From Williamwhitmania sp. (GTDB lineage: Bacteria > Bacteroidota > Bacteroidia > Bacteroidales > Williamwhitmaniaceae): a stretch of 48,837 nt of DNA. Under the pieces are notes generated by a model, which did not search any database, had not been told where the DNA came from, and worked only from the letters and a program-made list of their open reading frames with translations. Positions 35,290 to 44,117 of this stretch are shown in pieces (the first letter of the stretch is position 1; each line of letters opens with the position of its first letter). The position numbers and the translations under genes are program-made. The stretch covers positions 1-48,837 of the forward strand of contig DATKVT010000070.1 of assembly GCA_035529935.1 (NCBI GenBank), read 5' to 3'.

Positions 35290-38283
35290 TTATTCAGCAG
35301 GTTTTTCAAAAATTCCATCCTTTATTATCACTCCACGGCTGTTTTTACCATCGATAACAACGTGCAATGGCTTACCAAACCTGACACAACGAATAAATTT
35401 AGACTCATACACAGCATTCATCTTATCGAGCTCGGTATAGTTTAAAATTCCATCACCCATAAAGGGGTTTATGGTTAAATACCCTACTCCAAAGGAGGTC
35501 AAGTTTTGGAAAAAGTGAGTTCCCTGACTAGGGTCTACACGGAAATCTTTTTGTCCAGCCTCTACAATTACCCGGGCCTCAGATATTTGAGGCCACTTAA
35601 CTGGAATACCCAACCAGGGGTCACTGCTCCCCCATCTACCTGGTCCCACAAGAATATAGTTACGCTTTAACTTGGAATAGCGCTGATTAAGTGCCTCCAT
35701 TTCCATGGCAATAATGCCTGACTTGGCAGGGTCAAACTCATCTGGCTTCAAATAGACAATATCTCTAATACCATCTATTCTCCCATTCCCAAGGGCCGAT
35801 TCAGCGTAGATTAAAGCTTTGGATACATCAACATTATCCCACCTAAAATCTTCTAGTTGCTCACTTTCAACAATCGGGCGAATTTGAAGAAAGTTAAAGA
35901 CCATAGGCTGCTCTTTTCCCAATTCCATATTTACGGCAAACTCTATCTCAATGGAATTATTCATCTCCCGCTGACCTATCTCCAGCAGATCAGCTAGAAT
36001 GTTTGCGAGAGGGAATGTATTATGCTTCAATATATTAGAGAATGTTATAACACGAGGACCACTACCAAAAATGCCATCTCGAATTGAATGATTTTCATAC
36101 TCATAGGTGGAAGCTACTAGGCCAATGCTACTTTGAGGGGCGTCGGCAATGCTCATCTTTCTGAGATTTATTCCATCATCGGTGGAGGGAACGAAAGTTT
36201 CAGGAGAGAGGTCAAGCCCATAGTAAATCTTTTGTGTATCCTTCATTGCCATCTGGGGGGTGCTAAGCTGGAGTACCTTTTTGGGGAACCGTGGGGAGAA
36301 GCGAAGTCCCATCCCTCCGTCAACAATGAGTTTACCAAGTCCGTATCCAATATTTGCAATTCCATGCTCCGGTCGCTCCAAACCAATGGGGTAAAAATTA
36401 ACGGACCGAGCAACGCCTGAAATTGTTGGGTAAAAGAGATCACCGTGTTGATTTCCGCACACTTCTTGCAGAACGATGCCCATCTTCTCCTCGTCAATAA
36501 CATTGGAAGTGGCGCTAATGTATGCCTTGCTACTTCGGTAGAATACCGATGCATATACACTTTTAATGGCTTGACACAGCAATAGAAAAACCCTTCTATC
36601 ATCCGACACCCGTGGTATCATGTAGGTGGAATAGATACCAGCAAATGGCTGATAGTAGGAATCTTCCAACTTACTGGAAGAGCGAACCGCAATTGGGTTT
36701 GCCACCACCCTTATAAATGTTTGCAAATCGGGGATTAACCTTTCGGGCAGTGGGCAATCTAAGAAACGCCTCAATATTTCATCATCAGATATTTTAGATA
36801 ACGCAACTTCATAAAGTGAATTTGTCTCCATGAACTCGTCGAAAATCTCAGTAGAAAGAACTACCGTTCTTGGTATGGATACAATCACACCTGGATATCT
36901 GTCGAAGAGCATATGCTTGTTGATAACGGTATTGATAAAGGCCAGCCCTCGCGCTTTACCGCCCAGTGAGCCATCACCAATTCGAGCAAAAATTAGATAC
37001 TTGCTGTAGGTGTTTCTATCAAACTTGGCAATTACCCCTCTGCCAGTGGCAAAGCGAAAGTTCGAAATTGCCTGATGAATGTACTTTCGAACTTGAGCAG
37101 TATCTTTAAAATCCTCCGGACGCAGCCGCTTAAAAACTTCGGCGATAGGGAACAACGCCCTAGCAAACAACCACTTCGAAATATGGTTTCTACTTGCATG
37201 ATAGAGCAACGAATTATCGGGAATGGTAAGAATAATGTCTTGCATTGCCTCCAAACTTTTTGCCCTTCCCACTTCCTGATGAGTATCAGGATTCCGAAAA
37301 ACAAAATCACCAAAAGCAAACTCACTCACAATAAAATCGCGCAACTCAATGAATAGCGTTTTGGAGTACTTATAAATAAATCCAACTCCCAGTTCCTCTG
37401 CATTTTTCCTATTTTGCTTGTCCGACGACTGAAGTATAAAAGGCATATGTGGATCCTCAGCACGAACTATCTTGCAAAGTTCAAAACCAGCCTTAGTCGT
37501 AGTTTTGCCTCCCTTCTTCGTCTTGTATGAGATGTCGCTAATAACCCCCAAGAGGTGATCCTTATACTTGTCGTATAGTTCCTTAGCCTCATCAAAGGTG
37601 GTAGCAAGAAGAATTTTTGGTCGACCTCGCATACGAAGCATCTGCTGCTGCTCGTTGAGCGCTTCGCGCATAAACATTTTAGATTGCTGCAGCACAACCT
37701 TGTATATATGTGGCAGATACGATGAGTAGTAACGGATGGAATCTTCCACCAAGAGGATGGTTTGCACGCCAACCTCCAGGACGTCGTGCTCAACATTCAT
37801 TCTATCCTCAATGAGCTTAATAATTGCCAGCAGGAGTTCCGGATTCCCAAGCCAGGAGAATACAAAGTCAACGGCACTCAAATCCTCCTTCTTAAGTTTG
37901 AGGGAAACCTCCCGAGAAAAGTGCGTCAATACAGCAATGGGCACTTCCGGACAAATCGACTTCATCCTCTTAGCCATCTCAAAGGTATCTATCTCACCAA
38001 TGTTTAGCATTGAAATCACCAAGTCGATAGATTCCGAACCAAGAATTTCCAATGCCTGTGTAGCAGAATCAGCCCGTATAAATGAAGGAGGGTAACGTAG
38101 GTTATGCGACACATATTCGTTGAAAATAAGTTCATCTATCCGACCATCCTCTTCTAGCATAAAGGCATCGTAGCTAGAGCAGATGAGCAATACCTTATGA
38201 ATCCGCTTCTGCATAAGCAAATCAAATTGGGTATCGCTAAAATCGACTGTATTATTTTGAAACAACGCGCTGTATGGAGCCAT
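35290..38283 (-). CDS. Receiver-domain plus PEP-synthase-like ATP-grasp fusion protein
   Basis: The 997-residue product starts with two receiver-like domains. The first (about residues 28-165) lacks the phosphoacceptor aspartate, having DLVISMLNIG at that strand. The second (about 178-330) keeps an ED pair (about 180-181), an aspartate near 250 (GVISDISY) and a lysine near 304. From about 430 it has an ATP-grasp region like the N-terminal domain of PEP synthase or pyruvate phosphate dikinase (GDGSLGGKARGLAF and AVRSSSKLEDSYYQPFAGIYSTY). It lacks the histidine swivel domain and the PEP-binding barrel. The last 150 residues (VGPGRWGSSDPWLG, GTHFFQNL) match no domain I know. The combination suggests signal-controlled nucleotidyl or phosphoryl transfer, which is inference. 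It is transcribed alone. Confidence 0.75.
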   Translation of the reverse strand: MAPYSALFQNNTVDFSDTQFDLLMQKRIHKVLLICSSYDAFMLEEDGRIDELIFNEYVSHNLRYPPSFIRADSATQALEILGSESIDLVISMLNIGEIDTFEMAKRMKSICPEVPIAVLTHFSREVSLKLKKEDLSAVDFVFSWLGNPELLLAIIKLIEDRMNVEHDVLEVGVQTILLVEDSIRYYSSYLPHIYKVVLQQSKMFMREALNEQQQMLRMRGRPKILLATTFDEAKELYDKYKDHLLGVISDISYKTKKGGKTTTKAGFELCKIVRAEDPHMPFILQSSDKQNRKNAEELGVGFIYKYSKTLFIELRDFIVSEFAFGDFVFRNPDTHQEVGRAKSLEAMQDIILTIPDNSLLYHASRNHISKWLFARALFPIAEVFKRLRPEDFKDTAQVRKYIHQAISNFRFATGRGVIAKFDRNTYSKYLIFARIGDGSLGGKARGLAFINTVINKHMLFDRYPGVIVSIPRTVVLSTEIFDEFMETNSLYEVALSKISDDEILRRFLDCPLPERLIPDLQTFIRVVANPIAVRSSSKLEDSYYQPFAGIYSTYMIPRVSDDRRVFLLLCQAIKSVYASVFYRSSKAYISATSNVIDEEKMGIVLQEVCGNQHGDLFYPTISGVARSVNFYPIGLERPEHGIANIGYGLGKLIVDGGMGLRFSPRFPKKVLQLSTPQMAMKDTQKIYYGLDLSPETFVPSTDDGINLRKMSIADAPQSSIGLVASTYEYENHSIRDGIFGSGPRVITFSNILKHNTFPLANILADLLEIGQREMNNSIEIEFAVNMELGKEQPMVFNFLQIRPIVESEQLEDFRWDNVDVSKALIYAESALGNGRIDGIRDIVYLKPDEFDPAKSGIIAMEMEALNQRYSKLKRNYILVGPGRWGSSDPWLGIPVKWPQISEARVIVEAGQKDFRVDPSQGTHFFQNLTSFGVGYLTINPFMGDGILNYTELDKMNAVYESKFIRCVRFGKPLHVVIDGKNSRGVIIKDGIFEKPAE

Positions 38284-38331
38284 AATTACTATATTTTCCT
38301 AGCCAAATATAGTTATTTTAAAAATGGACAA

Positions 38332-38365
38332 AAATGCAAAAAGGGCCCAGTAAGGGGCCCTTTTT
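38332..38365 (-). terminator. Terminator of the korAB operon
   Basis: GGGCCC arms (38343-38348 and 38355-38360) around a six-base loop, with A-rich and T-rich flanks extending the stem, lie right after the korB stop on the minus strand. Confidence 0.88.
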
Positions 38366-38384
38366 ATTTAAAAATCGAAAGATT

Positions 38385-39419
38385 CTACTCAACTTCCCAT
38401 GTTTCTCCGCTGTGCAGCAACTCATCCATGTTATGAATTTTAGCATTCCGCTGTACCTCGATTACTTGGTCACGAACGTTATCGTCGTAGGTTGAATCCT
38501 TAACCATTCGAATAACACCCAATGCCACTGGATATTCAGGATATTCCATGTTAACCAGCATCATGTGTAATCCTGGATTAGGGTTAGTTTCATCATGAAC
38601 CAATACGTCATCAAGGGTGTAGCCATCCTGTCCTATGGTAACTACTTTCAGCCTTAAGCCCTGGCCGTCAAGCACTAATCCTTTATCCCGCTTCTTACCA
38701 AACACCATCTTTTCCCCGTGATGGAGCACAATAACACGATCATCTCTGAACTCACGATCGGTTATGTTGCCGTGGGTACGGTCGTTGAAAATGACGCAGT
38801 TTTGCAAAATCTCAACAACGGAGGTTCCGTCATGTTTTGCAGCCTCAACGAGAATCTCGGAGGTAAGCTTTACCTCTACATCGATGGAACGGGCAAAGAA
38901 CTTGCCTTGAGCACCAATCACCAATTCACCTGGTCGAAAAGGATGCTCAACAGTTCCAAATGGAGATGTTTTAGTTATGGAACCAAGTTTTGATGTAGGC
39001 GAATATTGACCCTTGGTTAATCCGTAAATCTCGTTATTAAAGAGGAGGATATTGATGTCGATATTGCGTCGAACAGCATGAATAAAATGGTTGCCACCAA
39101 TGGCCAGCGCGTCACCATCTCCGGTAATTTGCCAAACACTTAAGGTTGGATTAGCAACCTTTATACCAGTAGCAATGGCGGATGCCCGACCATGAATCCC
39201 ATGGAATCCATAGGTATTCATGTAGTAAGGGAAACGGGAGGAACAACCTATACCCGATACAAAAACATAGCGTTCCTTTGTATATTTCAGAGCCTCTGAA
39301 ACCTCAGGCAAAGCTTTTTGAACTGAACTCAGAATGGCGTGATCACCACAACCAGGGCACCATTTAACTTCCTGATCACTCTTAAAATCCTGAGGCGTTA
39401 ACGTCTTAAAATCTGCCAT
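38385..39419 (-). CDS. korB: 2-oxoacid:ferredoxin oxidoreductase beta subunit
   Basis: The 344-residue product binds thiamine diphosphate. The motif WCPGCGDHAIL and the pyrophosphate-binding GDGDALAIGGNH are characteristic. With the alpha subunit it converts a 2-oxoacid, probably 2-oxoglutarate, to the acyl-CoA with ferredoxin as acceptor, or runs in reverse to fix carbon dioxide. The gene starts two bases after the korA stop, so translation is coupled. Pyruvate or branched-chain substrates cannot be excluded from sequence alone. Confidence 0.9.
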   Translation of the reverse strand: MADFKTLTPQDFKSDQEVKWCPGCGDHAILSSVQKALPEVSEALKYTKERYVFVSGIGCSSRFPYYMNTYGFHGIHGRASAIATGIKVANPTLSVWQITGDGDALAIGGNHFIHAVRRNIDINILLFNNEIYGLTKGQYSPTSKLGSITKTSPFGTVEHPFRPGELVIGAQGKFFARSIDVEVKLTSEILVEAAKHDGTSVVEILQNCVIFNDRTHGNITDREFRDDRVIVLHHGEKMVFGKKRDKGLVLDGQGLRLKVVTIGQDGYTLDDVLVHDETNPNPGLHMMLVNMEYPEYPVALGVIRMVKDSTYDDNVRDQVIEVQRNAKIHNMDELLHSGETWEVE

Positions 39420-39421
39420 GA

Positions 39422-41272
39422 TTACTTGCCCTCCAAAATTTCATTAAACTTGTCTGTTAACTCTGCCACCGTAAAGGGAAGTCCCTGCACCTTATTCATC
39501 TGCTTATAGTCAAACTTTTGATAAGTCATCCGAAGATAGTTTGCCATTTGTCCCATATTGAGTTCACAAACCACCAATTTCTTGTAACTCTTAAAAATTT
39601 CACCGAGATTTTTTGGCAGCGGATTAATATAGTGAATATGGCAAAGGCTAACCTTTTTCCCTTCGGCGCGCAACAAATTAACAGCGCTAACCAAGTGTCC
39701 ATATGTTCCGCCCCAACCAATCACAAGCAAATCGCCCTCCTTGTCGCCAACAACATCTTGCTCGGGAATATAGTTTTGCATGCGCTCAACCTTATTGGCC
39801 CTAGTTTCAACCATAACCTGATGGTTCATGGCATCGTGAGACACGGAACCCTTCAACGCATCTTTTTCTAACCCGCCAATGCGATGCTCCAACCCAGGTG
39901 TACCAGGCAAGGCCCATCCGCGTGCTAGAGTGTCAGGATTACGTTTGTAAGGATAATAATCGGTTGTTCCCATTGGAACAACTGGCGGCTTTATGGCTGG
40001 ATAGCTGCTCATGCTTGGAATCTTCCATGGCTGTGAGCCATTGGCAATAAATCCATCGGTAAGTAACATAACTGGAGTCATGTGTTCAATCGACAACTTC
40101 CCAGCCATGAATGCATAGTCGAAGCAGTTTGAAGGGGTGCTTGCCGCAACAACCGCCATTGGACACTCACCGTTCCGTCCCCAAAGAGCTTGTAGCAAAT
40201 CACTCTGCTCCGTTTTTGTTGGAAGACCAGTAGAAGGGCCACCACGCTGAACATCAACTACCACAAGTGGTAACTCAGCCATAACTGCAAGGCCAATGGC
40301 CTCCGATTTAAGCGAAAGTCCTGGGCCAGAAGTTGAGGTAACTGCAAAATTGCCAGCAAATGCAGCTCCAATAGATGTACATATGCCAGCAATTTCATCC
40401 TCTGCCTGCAATGTTTTCACGCCAAGATCTTTCCTCTTTGCCAGTTCTACAAGAATCTCAGTAGCTGGGGTAATAGGATAAGATCCGCAAAAAAGAGGTA
40501 ACCCAGCCTTTTCAGCAGCAGCAATTAATCCCCAAGCTGTAGCAGTATTCCCATTTACATTCCGATAGGTTCCCTTATCGCGGGTAGCAGCCTCTACGTG
40601 GAAACGATTAGGCATGGCCTGAATATTACCTGCGTAGTTATACCCATCCTTCAGCACCTTCATATTGGCCGCGGCAAGACCAGGCTTCTTGGCGAATTTT
40701 TTAACAAGGTATTCCTCCGTATGAAGCATTGGACGATCGAACATGTTATACACCATTCCAAGCGTAAACATGTTTTTACACCTCACGATGCTCTTATTGT
40801 CCATCTCACTCTCCTTAAGGCTTTCCTTGGTAAGGGTAGTTATATTGGCAAAGATGAGGTGAAAGTCATCCAGATTAAGCTCTGCCACAGGATCAAGGGT
40901 TTTGTAACCCGCACGAACAAGACCCTTTTCATTAAAAGTATCAGCATCCAAAATAATGGTACCGCCCTTCTTAACCCACATCCAATTAGCCTTTAAGGCT
41001 GCAGGATTCATTGCAACTAAAACATCACAAAAGTCACCTGGCGTATTAATTTTCTTGCTGCCAAAGTGCACCTGAAATCCTGAAACTCCGCCTACCGTTC
41101 CTTGGGGTGCGCGAATCTCGGAAGGATAATCGGGGAAGGTTGAAACTCCATTGCCTAGTAGCGCAGAGGTATCGGAAAACAAGGTACCGGTTAGCTGCAT
41201 TCCATCTCCAGAGTCTCCTGAAAAGCGAATAACAACCTCCTCCATTTCAACCCGACTAACTTTTTGGTCCAT
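39422..41272 (-). CDS. korA: 2-oxoacid:ferredoxin oxidoreductase alpha subunit with fused gamma domain
   Basis: The 616-residue product joins an N-terminal gamma-type domain (about residues 10-190, with SGDGMQLTG and YPSEIRAPQGTVGGVSGFQ) to the pyrimidine-binding alpha domain (about 205 onward, with GSYPITPATEILVELA and TSTSGPGLSLKSEAIG). That arrangement, with a separate beta subunit, is common for 2-oxoglutarate enzymes of Bacteroidota. The protein is cytoplasmic. It is the first gene of the korAB pair, and an unusual inverted repeat lies upstream of it. Confidence 0.9.
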   Translation of the reverse strand: MDQKVSRVEMEEVVIRFSGDSGDGMQLTGTLFSDTSALLGNGVSTFPDYPSEIRAPQGTVGGVSGFQVHFGSKKINTPGDFCDVLVAMNPAALKANWMWVKKGGTIILDADTFNEKGLVRAGYKTLDPVAELNLDDFHLIFANITTLTKESLKESEMDNKSIVRCKNMFTLGMVYNMFDRPMLHTEEYLVKKFAKKPGLAAANMKVLKDGYNYAGNIQAMPNRFHVEAATRDKGTYRNVNGNTATAWGLIAAAEKAGLPLFCGSYPITPATEILVELAKRKDLGVKTLQAEDEIAGICTSIGAAFAGNFAVTSTSGPGLSLKSEAIGLAVMAELPLVVVDVQRGGPSTGLPTKTEQSDLLQALWGRNGECPMAVVAASTPSNCFDYAFMAGKLSIEHMTPVMLLTDGFIANGSQPWKIPSMSSYPAIKPPVVPMGTTDYYPYKRNPDTLARGWALPGTPGLEHRIGGLEKDALKGSVSHDAMNHQVMVETRANKVERMQNYIPEQDVVGDKEGDLLVIGWGGTYGHLVSAVNLLRAEGKKVSLCHIHYINPLPKNLGEIFKSYKKLVVCELNMGQMANYLRMTYQKFDYKQMNKVQGLPFTVAELTDKFNEILEGK

Positions 41273-41323
41273 AACTAACTAATTTTTAATTTACCTTGAT
41301 CACCGAGTTGCTTCCAAAACGGA

Positions 41324-41361
41324 TAATGCATATAATGCAACGAAATGCCTTATATGCATTA
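41324..41361. repeat. Inverted repeat upstream of korA, candidate operator or leader hairpin
   Basis: TAATGCATATAA (41324-41335) and TTATATGCATTA (41350-41361) are exact reverse complements separated by 14 bases. ATGC recurs at about ten-base intervals across the element (41326, 41335, 41345, 41354). It lies 52-89 bases before the korA ATG. Confidence 0.6.
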
Positions 41362-41587
41362 GCAAATTGTTTTTCATATTTTTATGCACAAACCCGTGAA
41401 CAAAAATTTTCACAAATTTACTCTTTTTACTATTCAAGCGACACTTAAAACAAACTTTTTTGGAAAGATTGCAATCGTTTTAAATGTTCTTGTTTACAAC
41501 CTATAGCTTACTAAACCAATAGGCCAAAGAACCATTCAACCAGAATGTTGTTAAACACATTGCTAGACTATTTCCGGCATCATCTAT

Positions 41588-41595
41588 TAACTTTG
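41588..41595 (+). promoter_or_regulatory. Candidate -7 box for the gamma carbonic anhydrase gene
   Basis: TAACTTTG, identical to the Fe-SOD box, ends ten bases before the ATG, implying a very short leader. The nearest TTG is 25 bases upstream, longer than usual. Confidence 0.3.
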
Positions 41596-41605
41596 AAAAC
41601 AAAAA

Positions 41606-42124
41606 ATGGCACTTATAAAATCGGTCAGAGGGTATACCCCTATTATAGGAGAGAATTGCTACCTAGCAGAAAATGCAACAATTGTTGGAGAAGTAACCAT
41701 GGGCAACGACTGCAGCATATGGTTCAACACGGTTCTGAGGGGCGACGTTAACACCATCACCATTGGTAATCGAGTAAACATACAGGATGGAGCCGTTCTG
41801 CACTGCCTCTATCAAAAATCGAAGGTGTTAATTGGCAATGACGTTTCCATAGGGCACAACGTAACCATCCATGGTGCAACCATAAAAGATGGGGCACTTA
41901 TTGGAATGGGAGCAACAGTGCTGGATGGTGCAGTGGTAGGAGAAGGTGCAATAATTGCTGCAAATGCACTAGTGCTCAGCAACACCATTGTAGAGCCTGG
42001 CAGTATTTATGCCGGCGTTCCAGCCAAATTTGTAAAGAAAGTTGACCCAGCACAGGCTCAGGAGATCAATCAGAAGATTGCAAAAAACTATCTCATGTAT
42101 TCTAGCTGGTATAAGGAGGAATAA
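41606..42124 (+). CDS. Gamma-class carbonic anhydrase family protein
   Basis: The 172-residue left-handed beta-helix protein is built of hexapeptide turns (IVGEVTMG, VLIGNDVSIGHNVTIHG). The three metal-binding histidines of the family are present at H66, H84 and H89. Many such proteins hydrate carbon dioxide as trimers, though some relatives lack activity. The N-terminus and the loop where the known acid catalyst lies are short, as in CamH-type members. It stands alone and converges on the DUF3857 genes. Confidence 0.85.
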   Translation: MALIKSVRGYTPIIGENCYLAENATIVGEVTMGNDCSIWFNTVLRGDVNTITIGNRVNIQDGAVLHCLYQKSKVLIGNDVSIGHNVTIHGATIKDGALIGMGATVLDGAVVGEGAIIAANALVLSNTIVEPGSIYAGVPAKFVKKVDPAQAQEINQKIAKNYLMYSSWYKEE

Positions 42125-42150
42125 AAAAGGGTGGAGTTGGCTCCACCCTT
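42122..42150 (-). terminator. Terminator of the DUF3857 gene pair
   Basis: AAGGGTGGAG and CTCCACCCTT pair around a four-base loop (42127-42150). The T run is on the minus strand and overlaps the anhydrase stop codon; it may also slow plus-strand transcription. Confidence 0.88.
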
Positions 42151-42157
42151 AAATACC

Positions 42158-44062
42158 CTATTCTGGCATGATTACACACAAGGTCCTATCCGCTTTAGTA
42201 GCTGAGTTTATAAAGTCGACATAGGAGTTATATTTTTCCGCCGGGTAGCTGTTTCTATAAACCGCCATCTCTCTTACAACAATTATCTTTGAACCTTTAC
42301 TTGTGCATGAGAGCTTGTAAGCTCCAAATTCACTTTCGATTGATTTCTTTTCGGGCATAGCCTCCACCTTAAATCCAGTAGGGATTACGATTACAATTGT
42401 ATCCCGATCCAACCAGCCCGATCCAATTTTAAAATCCATTTTTCGACTTTTGGGTTTGGCCAAAACTCTATCAAACGGATTAACAGGAACGGCAGGAACA
42501 AAAAGACGGCTACCAGTTTTGGAAGCAAGTTTTGGCACCAAAGCTTTTACATCACTACTGGAGGTTACTGTATCTCCCTCAGAAACGGCAATGCTGAAAT
42601 CGAGTATTTTAATCCCAGGCAAGGAGTATTCTTTGTAAAGTGCTTCTTCCTGATCCTTACGAGAATACCACGCTTCAGGAAAAACATTCTCCACCTGATT
42701 GCCGTAAAATTTGGATTTTACTTCAAAAGAGGCATCGCCAGCCATATCTATTGCAACATCTATTCGACGCTCCTCCTTATTGTCATAAAATTTCCTAACG
42801 GGCGTTTTTACAAGCACGCCCCCTCTTTCTGTCACCATCAAGGCATACCTGTTAACTAGCCAAGGTGTAACATAATAAAATGGATTCCGCTGATCGGTGC
42901 ATTCAAGCCAAACTGTATCCTTCTCCATTGGAATGGAAAGAACCGCATGGTTCATCTGATTTAACGAAGAAAAATTGGGGAAGGTGATTTCGTGACCTGC
43001 AACTCCAATTTCGGTATAGTAGCCATTAATGCCTGCCACCTTCAAGAGCGCTTTTGTGTAGTTGGTTAAAGCCTTACAGTCACCATAACCCGTTTCGTCG
43101 ACAACGGCGGCAGGAAATGGTTGAAATCCTCCAATGCCTAGCTGAATACTAACGTATCGGGTTCGTGACTGCATATACTTATAAACTCGCTTAATAATCT
43201 CCCGCTTATCGGTTACTCCTGCAACAAGGGCTTTAATCTTATCAACGGTGGCAGCAGGAAGTACATCCCGCCCTTCAATCAAATCGCGAGTCCATTTGCC
43301 GGAACTTTTCCATGTAGTAAGGTCTCCCGAAGTCTTATCGAAGAAGAAAGCTGAGGGGGCGAAAAAAACTGTTGGGAGGAAATTGTACCTGTTAGGCAGG
43401 TAATCCTCATCGCTATAAGCATCCTTGTTCGATATACTCCATCGGTAGTGAACTACCTTTCCATCATTTGAAGAGTCAGGTGGATTAACATTAAATTGTA
43501 AAAAGCGAAGCTTATAGCTACTCGGTACTTCAACAACCATTTCTGCACTTTGGAGAGATTGTCGGTCATCATCCATGGGCATCCATGTTGGGAATCCAAC
43601 GAATCCATTCATCTCGATTTCATAGGTATAATCAACTGTATAGGGCAACTTATTCGCAGTATAATTTACATACTTTGCCCTAGAGTCATCATACAACGTA
43701 TACCCGTCAACGAGGCTGAAATCCTTAATCTCGCTATTTTTTATCTTTTTTATTTCAACACCAAATTCATTATAAACCACTGCGCTTGTAATGGACAGCT
43801 TATGGAACTTGTCATAATACTCATACAACGAAGCCTGTTTCCTTCCAGCTTCAGTTAAAACCGTCTTCACCACATGCACCTTCAAAATTGCCTTTGACTC
43901 ACTTTGAATTAAGAGTTGAGAAGAATAATCCCTAATAACGATATCGGCATTCTTCACTAGTTCAGCAGGAATGGTCAACGTAGGATATTTCACCTCTTTT
44001 GCCTGAAGTGAGCCAAAAATTAAAAAGAAAAAGCATATAAGATGCAGGAAATATTTCCTCAT
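42158..44062 (-). CDS. DUF3857 transglutaminase-like secreted protein with intact active site
   Basis: The 634-residue product has a signal peptide ending near SLQA, an N-terminal DUF3857 domain (about residues 40-220) and a transglutaminase-like core (about 260-400). The core keeps catalytic C329 (GYGDCKALTNY), H372 (NQMNHAVLSI) and an acidic residue in WLECTDQ. A beta-rich C-terminal part follows. Such cores can be proteases, amidases or cross-linking enzymes; the target is unknown. The product is probably periplasmic or surface exposed. The gene lies 55 bases after the stop of a paralogue, in one probable operon. Confidence 0.86.
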   Translation of the reverse strand: MRKYFLHLICFFFLIFGSLQAKEVKYPTLTIPAELVKNADIVIRDYSSQLLIQSESKAILKVHVVKTVLTEAGRKQASLYEYYDKFHKLSITSAVVYNEFGVEIKKIKNSEIKDFSLVDGYTLYDDSRAKYVNYTANKLPYTVDYTYEIEMNGFVGFPTWMPMDDDRQSLQSAEMVVEVPSSYKLRFLQFNVNPPDSSNDGKVVHYRWSISNKDAYSDEDYLPNRYNFLPTVFFAPSAFFFDKTSGDLTTWKSSGKWTRDLIEGRDVLPAATVDKIKALVAGVTDKREIIKRVYKYMQSRTRYVSIQLGIGGFQPFPAAVVDETGYGDCKALTNYTKALLKVAGINGYYTEIGVAGHEITFPNFSSLNQMNHAVLSIPMEKDTVWLECTDQRNPFYYVTPWLVNRYALMVTERGGVLVKTPVRKFYDNKEERRIDVAIDMAGDASFEVKSKFYGNQVENVFPEAWYSRKDQEEALYKEYSLPGIKILDFSIAVSEGDTVTSSSDVKALVPKLASKTGSRLFVPAVPVNPFDRVLAKPKSRKMDFKIGSGWLDRDTIVIVIPTGFKVEAMPEKKSIESEFGAYKLSCTSKGSKIIVVREMAVYRNSYPAEKYNSYVDFINSATKADRTLCVIMPE

Positions 44063-44117
44063 TTCTCAAAGATTAACAATAATTAAAACTGGCTACAATT
44101 TTAAAAAAGCACGACTA

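Larger units (their letters stand above)
41273..41605. other. 333-base divergent upstream region of korA and gamma carbonic anhydrase
   Basis: It holds a 38-base inverted repeat (41324-41361), a minus-strand TAAATTTG (41420-41413) that could be the korA -7 box, and a plus-strand TAACTTTG (41588-41595) near the anhydrase. No gene is evident; the plus-strand frame from 41545 is out of frame with, and runs into, the anhydrase gene. Confidence 0.4.
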
